Assembly (NCBI GenBank): GCA_021372695.1
Contig: JAJFTY010000239.1
Coordinates: 62,001 to 126,000, forward strand
Length of the DNA stretch: 64,000 nucleotides
Direction: 5' to 3'
Source: Deltaproteobacteria bacterium
Lineage (GTDB): Bacteria; Desulfobacterota; Syntrophia; Syntrophales; UBA5619
Shown in pieces: positions 30,567 through 38,965 of this stretch. The notes beneath the pieces are model-generated. The model was not told the DNA's origin and did not search any database. It saw only the letters and a list, made by a program, of their open reading frames with translations. Position 1 is the first letter of the stretch, and each line of letters begins with the position of its first letter. The translations under genes and the position numbers were made by a program.

Positions 30567-33269
30567 TCAGGCCGCTTCCACCCGGACGGCGCAGACCTTG
30601 TATTCCGGAATCTTTCCGATCGGGTCGAGTGCCGGATTGGTCAGCAGATTGACTGCCGCTTCGTGGAAGTGGAAATTCATGAAAACCGTTCCCCGGTCGG
30701 ACCGGGTGGTTATTTTGGCCTTGGCCTGCAGCGCGCCGCGCCGCGAGGTTACCTTGACCATCTGTCCGTCCGCAATGCCGAGCTTCTCCGCGTCGGCCGG
30801 GTTGATCTCGACGAGGGATTCGGGACAGCGCTCCATCGGCCCCTTGGCAAGACGCGTCATCGTACCGGTATGGTAATGGTAGAGGACGCGCCCGGTCGAC
30901 AGGAGGATCGGGTATTCGGCGTCGGGCAATTCCGCCGGCGGGATGTACTCGACGGCATGGAAGAGGCCGCGCCCGCGGCTGAACCGGTCCTTGTGGAGGA
31001 AACGGGTGCCCGGATGGTCGACATTGGGGCAGGGCCACTGGATCCCGCCCTTTTCGAGGCGCTCGTAGGTGATGCCCGCATAGCTCGGGGTGACGGCGTT
31101 GACTTCCGCCATGATCTCAGCGGCCGAGCCGTAGCTCATCGGATACCCCATCCTGGTCGAGAGGCCTGCGATGATCTCCCAGTCCGCCTTCGCCTGCCCG
31201 GGCGCCGGTACGGCCTTCCGGACGCGCTGGACCCGCCGCTCCGTGTTGCTGAAGGTGCCGTCCTTTTCCGCGAAGCAGGCCGAGGGGAGAACCACGTCGG
31301 CTAGCCGCGCCGTCTCCGTCAGGAAGATGTCCTGGACGACGAGGAGGTCCAGGTGTTTCAAGGATGCCTCGACATGGGTCAGGTCCGGATCGGAGACCAT
31401 GGGATTTTCGCCCATCACGTAGATGGCCTTGATCTCTCCCTTGTGGGCCGCGTCCATCATCTCCACGATGGTTTTCCCCGGTTTGCCGGGAAGGGTTGCC
31501 ACATTCCAGGCCTTCTCGAATTTCGCCCGGGCTTCGTCATTGGCGACCGGCTGGTAGGCGGGAAACACGTTGGGCAGAGCGCCCATGTCGCAGGCGCCCT
31601 GGACGTTATTCTGCCCCCGGAGCGGGTTGACGCCACCGCCTTCGATGCCGACTTTCCCGCAGAGCATCGCCAGATTCGCGCAGGACTTGACGTTGTCCGT
31701 TCCGGTGATGTGCTGCGTCATCCCCATGGCGTAGAGGATGGAGGCCTTGTTCGCCTTCGCATAGAGGCGCGCGGCGGCCTTGAGGTCCTCGGCGGGGACG
31801 CCTGAAATCTCCTGGACCCGCTCGGGCGTGTAGGCGGCGACCGTCTTCTGCAGGGCCTCGAACCCCTCTGTGCGGTTTTCCACATACTCCTTGGCGTAGA
31901 TCCCTTCGGCGAGGATGACGTTCATCATGCCGTTCAGGACCGCGACATCCGTCCCGGGTTTCTGCCGGAGCCAGAGCGTCGCGTACTTGACCAGATCGAT
32001 CTCCCTCGGGTCGATCACGATCAGCTTGGCGCCGTTCTGGCGTACGGCCCGCTTGACCCGCGAGGAAAGGACCGGATGGTTTTCCGTGGTGTTGGTTCCC
32101 GTCGCCAGGATGACGTCGGTGTATTCGATCTCCTCGATCGAGTTCGTCATTGCACCGCTACCGAATGCGGCGGCCAGACCGGCCACCGTTACGGAGTGTC
32201 AGAGACGGGCGCAGTGATCGACATTGTTGGTGCCGATCCCCGCGCGCATGAATTTCTGGAACAGGTAGTTCTCCTCGTTGGTGCAACGGGCCGAGGAGAG
32301 GCCGGCGATGCTGTCGGGTCCCGACTTCTTCTTGATCGCGGTCAGACGGTCCGCGATGAAGTCATATGCCTCCTCCCAGGTCGCCGGCGCCAGTTCGCCG
32401 CCCTTCTCCTTCCGGATGAGAGGGGCCTTCAGACGGTCCGGATGGTTGACGAAGTCGAGGCCGAAGCGCCCCTTGACGCAGAGGCTTCCCTCATTGGGCT
32501 GGCCATACTCCCGGTTTCCGGTGACCTTGATGATCTGGTCCTTGTGGACGTTCAGGTCCATCTGGCAGCCCACGCCGCAGTAGGTGCAGGTCGTCTTTAC
32601 CTTCTTGACCTCCCACGGCCGCCCGGCGAAACGGGCCTGCTCGAAGGTGATCGCCCCGACCGGGCAGGCGTCGGCGCATTCGCCGCAGAACACGCAGTCG
32701 GAGTTGATGTAGTCTGAGTTGAAGGCCGGGCCGACCTTGGCACGGTGGCCGCGGCGGGCGAAGTCGAGGACTTCGTTGACCTGAATCTCGTTGCAGGCCC
32801 GGATGCAGCGGCCGCAGAGGATGCATTTGTTGAGGTCCCGCCGGATCATGGCATTGGACCGCTCGATCTCGTACCCCGGGGCATCGATGTCGAAACGGGG
32901 CTTTTCGATCCCGAGCCAGTAGACCAGGTTCTGCAGTTCGCAGGCGCCGTTCTGTTCGCAGGTCAGACAGTTGTGATCGCCCGACGACCAGAGTAGCTCA
33001 ACGATCAGCCTCTGCGAAGCGCGGACCTTCGGCGTATTCGTCTTGATGACCATGCCGGGGCTCACCGGCATGCAGCAGGAGGCGACCAGCGATCGCGCCT
33101 TTTCGACCTCGACGACGCAGACACGGCAGGCGCCGACGTTGGTCGTCTTGGCGTAGTGGCAGAGCGTGGGGATATAAATGCCCTGCTCACGGGCGACGTC
33201 CAGGATTGTCTGTCCGGCAATCGCTTCCACATCTTTTCCGTCAATGTTTAGGGGGATCTTTTTTTCCAT
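30567..33269 (-). CDS. fdhA: Selenocysteine formate dehydrogenase, catalytic subunit with NuoG-like N-terminus
   Basis: A 900-residue Mo/W enzyme interconverting formate and CO2, read through the TGA at 32199-32201 (Sec357) in the active-site context [17 protein letters not shown]. Domains in order: [2Fe-2S] ([15 protein letters not shown]), a His-Cys [4Fe-4S] ([15 protein letters not shown]), two ferredoxin clusters ([26 protein letters not shown]), then the bis-pterin domain with CTYCGVGC. The N-terminal cluster chain is that of soluble NAD(P)-linked or ferredoxin-linked enzymes, so electrons probably pass to a diaphorase partner. No dedicated beta/gamma subunits are adjacent; the hydrogenase HydBC encoded upstream could serve. 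focA follows. A stop-at-UGA reading would split it into two pieces. Confidence 0.97.
32169..32187 (-). promoter_or_regulatory. SECIS element of fdhA
   Basis: Seven-pair stem GGTGGCC/GGCCGCC with loop GGTCT, 12-30 bases after the UGA. Loop sequence and spacing match the E. coli fdhF SECIS (loop GGUCU at the same distance). Confidence 0.85.
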
Positions 33270-33302
33270 CGTGCGCTCCTTCCGCCCTATCGAGGGCTCT
33301 CT

Positions 33303-33337
33303 TATGTCAATTTTCGACTTATGTCAAACATGACATA
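33303..33337 (-). promoter_or_regulatory. Palindromic operator and promoter region of fdhA
   Basis: Plus-strand TATGTCA-AACA-TGACATA (33320-33337) is a perfect 7-4-7 palindrome; a third half-site TATGTCA lies at 33303-33309, so CTTATGTCAA recurs with a 17-base period. On the minus strand the half-sites supply a TTGACA box (33322-33327) with TAAGAG 17 bases on, ending 30 bases before the fdhA start. The bound regulator is unknown. Confidence 0.5.
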
Positions 33338-33387
33338 CAAAATGCCTACAATAATGATGGCTTACATAGTCGAAATGGGCGTCGATG

Positions 33388-34455
33388 TCAAAGAAATTCC
33401 ACTCCGGTTTTGGTCCTTTTTCGGCCTCCGCTGCCCCGGCCGATTCTTCTGTGCCGCCGTTGGATGTCGTCCTGCAATCTTCGGAGGAATGCAGTGAGAT
33501 CCATGGCCTTCTCCCGACCCGGATAGATCTCGTAATGGCGGCGATAGAGAGGTGGCGTAAAGTCGGGCATGACGACGTTGGCACCGCCCTCGAGGGCGCG
33601 GGTCCGTCCCTCTGCATCGAGGACCCCCAGGGCGGTGGTGGCCGGGAGATTGGCCGTCTTCATCATGAGGCGGGCCACGGCCAGGACCTTCAGGGTCATG
33701 AAAAGGTCTCCCGCCGGTGCGGCGGAGAGCGGGGTTTGCGGGTGGGGGAGGAAGGGGCCGATCCCGAGCATGTCCGCATCGAGACCCTTCATCAGCAGCA
33801 GATCGTCCGCCAGAGCTTGCGGACTCTGATCCGGAAGTCCGACGATGTTTCCCGTCCCGACCTCATAGCCGAGTTCCCGAAGATCGGTGAGGCAGCGGAG
33901 ACGGTCGTGGAGACGCCTCCCCGGGCGCAGCCGACGGTACAACTGCTCTGACGCCGTTTCGAACTTGAGGAGGTACCGGTCGGCGCCCGACTCGCGGAAG
34001 ACCCGGTACTCCTCTCTGGTCCTCTCGCCGATGGAGAGGGTGATGGCCAGATCGGTTTCTTCCTTGACCCTTTTCAGGAGCGAGCAGAGACGATCCGGCG
34101 TGAAATAGGGATCCTCGCCCGACTGAAGGACCACCGTTCCGATCCCCTCGTCCCGGACCCGCCGGGCCGCGGAGAGGATCTCCTCCTCCTGCATGCGGTA
34201 GCGCCGAAGCTGCGCGTTCGACCGCCGGAGCCCGCAGTAGAGACACTCCTGGACGCAAACGTTCGAGAATTCGATGATCCCGCGGAGAAAGATCTCATCG
34301 CCGACGCCAGCTTCGCGGGCGGCATCCGCGGCCGGAAACAGCGTCTCCCGCGCCTCCGCCTCGGAGAGCCCGAGGAGTCGAATGATCTCCTCCCGGTGCG
34401 GAACGGCTTCCCCGAACGCACCGGGTGAAAAGGGGGAGGTGCCGGTTTCAGACAT
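33388..34455 (-). CDS. hydE: [FeFe]-hydrogenase maturase HydE (radical SAM)
   Basis: A 355-residue radical SAM enzyme that processes the organometallic precursor during assembly of the H-cluster 2Fe subsite. The [4Fe-4S]/SAM motif is CVQECLYCGLRR, followed by the SAM-binding GEDPY region and TGNIVGLPDQS. ATG 34455 overlaps the end of hydG by eight bases and has GAGAGGG upstream; the longer start at 34539 extends into hydG. Last gene of the maturation group. Confidence 0.96.
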   Translation of the reverse strand: MSETGTSPFSPGAFGEAVPHREEIIRLLGLSEAEARETLFPAADAAREAGVGDEIFLRGIIEFSNVCVQECLYCGLRRSNAQLRRYRMQEEEILSAARRVRDEGIGTVVLQSGEDPYFTPDRLCSLLKRVKEETDLAITLSIGERTREEYRVFRESGADRYLLKFETASEQLYRRLRPGRRLHDRLRCLTDLRELGYEVGTGNIVGLPDQSPQALADDLLLMKGLDADMLGIGPFLPHPQTPLSAAPAGDLFMTLKVLAVARLMMKTANLPATTALGVLDAEGRTRALEGGANVVMPDFTPPLYRRHYEIYPGREKAMDLTAFLRRLQDDIQRRHRRIGRGSGGRKRTKTGVEFL

Positions 34456-35851
34456 AGAGATCCCTCTCGCCCGACTCCAGTTTTGCCAGGCGGGCCGTGA
34501 CGGTCCGGCGGGTTCCGGCACCTTCGGTCTCCGCGACAAGCCGCTCGATCAACTCTTCCCCGGCCGCTCTGGTCTCCGGGGAGGCGTAATCGAGCAAGTA
34601 TTCCCTGAAGGTCAGGATCGCATTCGTCCGGCAGAACTTCTGGATCAGTCCGGGTTTGGCCAGGTCCATGAAGTCTTTTCCGACGCGTCCCAACCGATAG
34701 CAGGCCGTGCAGAAGCTCGGGATGTGGCCCATGCCGGTGATGTCATGGACCACCTCGTCCAGGGTCCGGGTATCACCCAGGTTGAACTGGGCTGCCCGGA
34801 AGCGTTCGCTGGACTCCTTCTCGTAGCCGCCCGGGTCGGTCCGCGAACCGGCGCTGATCTGGGAGACGCCCAGGTTGAAAAGCTCGTTGCGCAGTTCGGG
34901 GGATTCGCGCGTGGACATGATCATCCCGGTGTAAGGGACGGCCAGGCGCAGAATCGCGACCAGGGTCTTGAACTCCTCGTCGCCGACGGGGGCGGGCGGC
35001 GTGATCGCCGCGGGCGCGTTCATGGCCGGCTGCAGGCGCGGGATGGAGAGGGTGTGCGGGCCGACGCCGCAATCCTTTTCCAACTGCTTCGCGTGGGAGA
35101 GCATGCCGAGCACCTCGTAGCGGTAGTCGTGCAGCCCGAAGAGAGCGCCCAGGCCGACGTCGCTGATCCCCCCCTCCTGGGCTCGGTGCATGGCGGTTAC
35201 CCGCCAGGCGAAGTCCGCCTTGGGCCCGCGGGGGTGCATCTTCTTGTAGGTTTCGTGATGGTAGGTCTCCTGGAACAGGACATAGGTCCCGATTTTCGTC
35301 TCCTTCAACCGCCTGAATTCCGGCACGGTCAGGGGGGCGATCTCGACGTTGATTCGGCGGATCTCCCCGCCTTTCTCGGTCTTGACGGCGTAGGCCGCCT
35401 CGATCGCTTCGGTGAAGTAGTCCAGGCTCGACCGGCTCGGGTGCTCGCCGCAGAGCATCAGGAGCCGCTTGTGCCCTTCACGCTCCAGAACCCGGACCTC
35501 GTTTTCGATCTGCTCCATGGTCAAGGCGACCCGGGTCAACTCCTTGTTGCTCCGGCGGAAGCCGCAGTAGAGGCAGTCGTTGGAGCAGTGGTTGGCAATG
35601 TACAGGGGGGCAAATAGGACGAGCCGGTTGCCGTAGATGTCCTGCTTGATTTTCCGGGCGGCCTGTCGGATCATGCCGATCAGTTCCGGATCCGACGTCT
35701 GCAGAAGCGCCGCCGCCTCTTTCAGGTCGAGGCCCTTGAGTTCTCCGGCCTTGGCGATGATCGCCTCGACCTGAGCCCTTTCGGGACGGGCTGCTCCGTT
35801 CAAAAGTTCCTCGATTTTTGCATCATCAATAAAGTCTTTGTGGTCGTTCAT
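34448..35851 (-). CDS. hydG: [FeFe]-hydrogenase maturase HydG (radical SAM tyrosine lyase)
   Basis: A 467-residue ThiH-like enzyme that cleaves tyrosine to make the CO and CN ligands of the H-cluster. The SAM cluster motif is CSNDCLYCGFRR; the auxiliary cluster site is SFCTACYRLGR followed by a downstream Cys (KFCRTNAI), as in HydG and not ThiH. Between the TM1266-type regulator and hydE, overlapping the latter. Confidence 0.97.
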   Translation of the reverse strand: MNDHKDFIDDAKIEELLNGAARPERAQVEAIIAKAGELKGLDLKEAAALLQTSDPELIGMIRQAARKIKQDIYGNRLVLFAPLYIANHCSNDCLYCGFRRSNKELTRVALTMEQIENEVRVLEREGHKRLLMLCGEHPSRSSLDYFTEAIEAAYAVKTEKGGEIRRINVEIAPLTVPEFRRLKETKIGTYVLFQETYHHETYKKMHPRGPKADFAWRVTAMHRAQEGGISDVGLGALFGLHDYRYEVLGMLSHAKQLEKDCGVGPHTLSIPRLQPAMNAPAAITPPAPVGDEEFKTLVAILRLAVPYTGMIMSTRESPELRNELFNLGVSQISAGSRTDPGGYEKESSERFRAAQFNLGDTRTLDEVVHDITGMGHIPSFCTACYRLGRVGKDFMDLAKPGLIQKFCRTNAILTFREYLLDYASPETRAAGEELIERLVAETEGAGTRRTVTARLAKLESGERDLYV

Positions 35852-35864
35852 CTCTTTCCTTTCT

Positions 35865-36113
35865 CTAGACTTTGGTGAGCGCCGATTTTACTTCGACGCC
35901 CGCCAGGGATCCCAATTTGCCGGTCAATGCCCCGATCTCGTCATTGGACGCGTGCACGATCAGGGCGATGATGTGGAGGGATTTTGGGCTGTACGGAAGC
36001 CCCATCCTCCCGATAATGACGTCTCCGTATTCGCCCAGGATCGCATTGACCTGCGACGCCTGGATGGTGCGGTTGGTGATGATGATGGTTATGGTTCCTA
36101 TTCGTTTCGACAT
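35865..36113 (-). CDS. TM1266-type iron-only hydrogenase system regulator
   Basis: An 82-residue ACT/NikR-like ligand-binding domain protein (RIGTITIIITNRTIQASQV, then GLPYSPKSLHIIALIVHAS). Small proteins of this type sit in hydEFG clusters and are called putative iron-only hydrogenase system regulators; no DNA-binding domain is present. It lies three bases before the hydF stop region and 13 bases ahead of hydG. The role is inferred from context. Confidence 0.85.
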   Translation of the reverse strand: MSKRIGTITIIITNRTIQASQVNAILGEYGDVIIGRMGLPYSPKSLHIIALIVHASNDEIGALTGKLGSLAGVEVKSALTKV

Positions 36114-36116
36114 GTT

Positions 36117-37406
36117 TCACCTCTCGCTATTGCGTGGCCCGTTCCCCCGCGGGCGTCTGTGAATTTCGTCGATCTGCCGGTCGAAGGCGATCAGCGCCGA
36201 AGGGAAGGGGGAAAGGACCCTTCGGATCACCCCCTGGGTGAAGGAGATGGCCAGGCCGTAGTTGGTGATGGGGACGGATGCCTCCTTCGCGGCCTGGAGA
36301 CGGGAAAGCATCTCCCGGCGGGTCAGCATGCAGCCGCCGCAATGGATGATCAGGCGATATTGATCGAGTCCGTCGGGGTAATCCCGGCCGGCCGCGGTAT
36401 CGATCTGGAGTTCCCCTCCGACGTACTGGGTCAGCCAGCGCGGAATCTTGACCCGCCCGATGTCGTCCTGGAGCGGATGGTGGGAACAGGCCTCGGCGAT
36501 CAGGACCCGATCGCCCGGACGCAGGGCCTCGATGGCTGCCGCCCCGGCTGCGGCTACGGACAGGTTTCCCTTCTGGCGGGCGAAGAGGATGGAGAAGGTC
36601 GTGCAGGGAATCTCCCTGGCGACGTCGGCCGACACCTTCAGGATGACCTGGGAGTCGCAGACGGCTAGGTCCGGCTTCCGGTTGAGGCAGGCCAGGGTGG
36701 CGGCAAGTTCCCTCTCCTTGACGATCAGGACCGACGCGTCGTTATCCAGGGCGTCCCGGATCGTCTGGACCTGGGGGAGTATCAGACGCCCCTTCGGGGC
36801 CTGCAGATCGATCGGAACGACCAGAACCGCGAGCCCTCCCGGCGGCAGGAGATCGCCGATCAAGGTCGGCGTCTCGATCACGTCGTCGGGGGCCATCTCG
36901 ATCAAGTGGCGCTTGATCTGCTCCATGGCCTTTTCCCGGCCTGCGGGATCGAGGCAGGAAAGGGTGGCGACGCGGCCGGTCTCGCGCATCAACCGCTCAA
37001 TGAATACCGGGGAGGGCGCGCCGAGGTCGACCTTGTTGACGACAGTCAGGAGGGGGATCTTCCGTTTTTCCGCCTCGGCCCAGACACCGGCTTCATAGGG
37101 CGTCCACTGCTCCGGTTCCGTGACCAGGAGGATGCAGTCGGCCCGCTCGAAGATCCTCTGAGTTTTCTTCAGACGGGCTTCGGCCAGTTCCGAGACGTCG
37201 TCCAGGCCGGCCGTGTCGAGGAAGAGCACGGGGCCCAGCGGCAGCAGCTCGGCCGCCTTTTCGACGACGTCGGTGGTGGTCCCCGCCACGGGGGAGGTGA
37301 TCGCGATCTCCTGTCCGATCAGGTAATTCAAAAGACTCGACTTGCCGACATTCGTCCTGCCGAAGATGGCGATGTGCAGTCTATTTCCCTTGGGTGTCGT
37401 ATCCAT
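36117..37406 (-). CDS. hydF: [FeFe]-hydrogenase maturation GTPase HydF
   Basis: A 429-residue scaffold protein carrying the 2Fe precursor to HydA. The GTPase domain has P-loop GRTNVGKSS, DTAGLDD and NKVD; then the dimerisation domain and the C-terminal cluster domain with ACSHHPLQDD and IHCGGCMLTRRE (Cys-x-x-Cys cluster ligands). The start lies inside the 3' end of aspA (26-base overlap), indicating coupled expression. Confidence 0.96.
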   Translation of the reverse strand: MDTTPKGNRLHIAIFGRTNVGKSSLLNYLIGQEIAITSPVAGTTTDVVEKAAELLPLGPVLFLDTAGLDDVSELAEARLKKTQRIFERADCILLVTEPEQWTPYEAGVWAEAEKRKIPLLTVVNKVDLGAPSPVFIERLMRETGRVATLSCLDPAGREKAMEQIKRHLIEMAPDDVIETPTLIGDLLPPGGLAVLVVPIDLQAPKGRLILPQVQTIRDALDNDASVLIVKERELAATLACLNRKPDLAVCDSQVILKVSADVAREIPCTTFSILFARQKGNLSVAAAGAAAIEALRPGDRVLIAEACSHHPLQDDIGRVKIPRWLTQYVGGELQIDTAAGRDYPDGLDQYRLIIHCGGCMLTRREMLSRLQAAKEASVPITNYGLAISFTQGVIRRVLSPFPSALIAFDRQIDEIHRRPRGNGPRNSER

Positions 37407-38814
37407 TTTTCCGGTATCCTAACATTGTGAGGTGATGGGGCGAGAGAACCTGTTCGGTGAGCTCTTTCCCCAGTTCTTCTTCCAGAAAGGAGCGGATATC
37501 AGAGTGATTGCCCCCGCCCGCTTTCTGCGTCCGTTCGAGGTCTGTGTATTCCCGGATCAGCGCCGTTGCCCTCTCGTAGCCGATGAAGGGCAGAAGGGCG
37601 GTGATGATCGTCGGGCTTTGGTCGACAAACCCACGGCACCGCTCCTTATCCGCTGTTACGTTCCCGACATGTCCGGCCAGAATGGCAGACGCGGCTGCCA
37701 GAAGGTCGATCTCATCGAGGAAGAGGTCGGCGATCAGCGGGAGGAACTCGTTGATCTGGCAGCTTCCCCGGGCAGCTGCGTCACAGATTCCCACGTCATT
37801 GGCCATCGCCCTGAGGCCTGCCTGACTGACGGCCTCCGGGATCACCGGGTTGACCTTCCCGGGCATGATGGAGGAGCCGGCCTGGACCGGCGGAAGGCGG
37901 ATCTCGCCGAGGAGGTTGAGCAGCCGGAGGTCGCCCGAGATCTTGACGAGGTTGGCGGCATGGGCCTTCACGATCCCCGAAACTTCCACGAAGGCGTCCG
38001 CGTTGGCGGTCTCTCCGGTGAGGTTCTCCCCCCGGGAAAGGCCCAGCCCCGTGACCTCCCGGAGCTTTTCGATGACCAGGAAGATGTAGTCCCGCGGGGC
38101 TGTGAGTCCCGTGCCGACGGCCGTACCGCCAAGGTTGACGACCCGGAGACGCTCCTCGCCTTTGAAGGTCCTCCAGCGATCGCGGGAGAAAGCCTCCGAA
38201 AAAGCGGCGAATTCCGCTCCCAGGGTCATGGGAACGGCTTCCTGAAGCTCCGTCCGTCCAATCTTGACGATCGGCGCGAAGCTCTTTTCCTTCTCCTGGA
38301 AGACCCCCTGGAGCGCAGCGATCGCCGCTGAGAGGCGCCGAAGGCCGAAGATGGCCGCGACCCGGAGGGCGGTCGGGTAGACGTCGTTGGTCGACTGATG
38401 GAGGTTCACCGTTTCCAGAGGGTGAACCAGGCGGTAATCGCCCCGGCGCCCGCCGAGGAGTTCGATGGCCCGGTTGGCGACCACCTCGTTGACATTCATG
38501 TTCGTGGAGGTTCCGGCCCCGCCCTGGAGGGCATCCACGGGGAACTGGTCGGCGAGACCCCCCGCCGCGATTTCGTCGCAGGCCGCGGCGATGGCTTTGC
38601 CCCTGTCCGCGTCGAGGTATCCCAACTCCGCATTGGCCGCTGCGCAGGCCTTCTTGACCTGCGCCAGCGCCCCGATCAGGGCGGGGTTGACCCGCCTGCC
38701 GCTCAGCGGGAAATTCGCGATCGCCCGCTGGGTGTGGATGCCCCAGTAGGCCGAGGCCGGCACCTCCAGTACGCCGAGGAGATCTGCCTCCGTTCTGTTC
38801 TTCAGGAATTCCAT
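37381..38814 (-). CDS. aspA: Aspartate ammonia-lyase within the hydrogenase maturation operon
   Basis: A 477-residue class II fumarase/aspartase, forming fumarate and NH3 from aspartate. Signature AGSSIMPGKVNPVIPE is intact; the N-terminal KNRTEADLLGVLEVP and HQSTNDVYPTA regions match the family. I chose ATG 38814 with AAGGAAG upstream; GTG 38832 lacks a ribosome site. It overlaps hydF and is first in the maturation transcript, after a terminator. Such linkage of aspA with hydEFG recurs in other anaerobes. A supply of ammonia for the H-cluster bridging amine is an attractive but unproven reason. Confidence 0.92.
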   Translation of the reverse strand: MEFLKNRTEADLLGVLEVPASAYWGIHTQRAIANFPLSGRRVNPALIGALAQVKKACAAANAELGYLDADRGKAIAAACDEIAAGGLADQFPVDALQGGAGTSTNMNVNEVVANRAIELLGGRRGDYRLVHPLETVNLHQSTNDVYPTALRVAAIFGLRRLSAAIAALQGVFQEKEKSFAPIVKIGRTELQEAVPMTLGAEFAAFSEAFSRDRWRTFKGEERLRVVNLGGTAVGTGLTAPRDYIFLVIEKLREVTGLGLSRGENLTGETANADAFVEVSGIVKAHAANLVKISGDLRLLNLLGEIRLPPVQAGSSIMPGKVNPVIPEAVSQAGLRAMANDVGICDAAARGSCQINEFLPLIADLFLDEIDLLAAASAILAGHVGNVTADKERCRGFVDQSPTIITALLPFIGYERATALIREYTDLERTQKAGGGNHSDIRSFLEEELGKELTEQVLSPHHLTMLGYRKNGYDTQGK

Positions 38815-38838
38815 ATCTTCCTTGCTCTTCACGGCCGT

Positions 38839-38876
38839 AAAAAAAAGAGGTTTGACCTAAGGAGACCAAACCTCTT
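38839..38876 (-). terminator. Intrinsic terminator between hydA and aspA
   Basis: On the minus strand AAGAGGTTTG/CAAACCTCTT (10 pairs, 12-base loop) followed by eight T. It lies about 90 bases after hydA and just before aspA, so it separates structural from maturation genes or acts as an attenuator. Confidence 0.8.
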
Positions 38877-38965
38877 CGTGCAAACGTCTGAAGCTTTCAT
38901 CCCCCTTGAGGTCAGCCGTTTTCCGGCCTTCCTCGCAGGCACCCGATCATCGATTTTGTGAAACC

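Noticed and set aside
30567..33269. Formate dehydrogenase as a pseudogene split by a stop codon
   Set aside because: The stop is UGA at the Sec position with a matching SECIS hairpin, so it is a functional selenoprotein gene.
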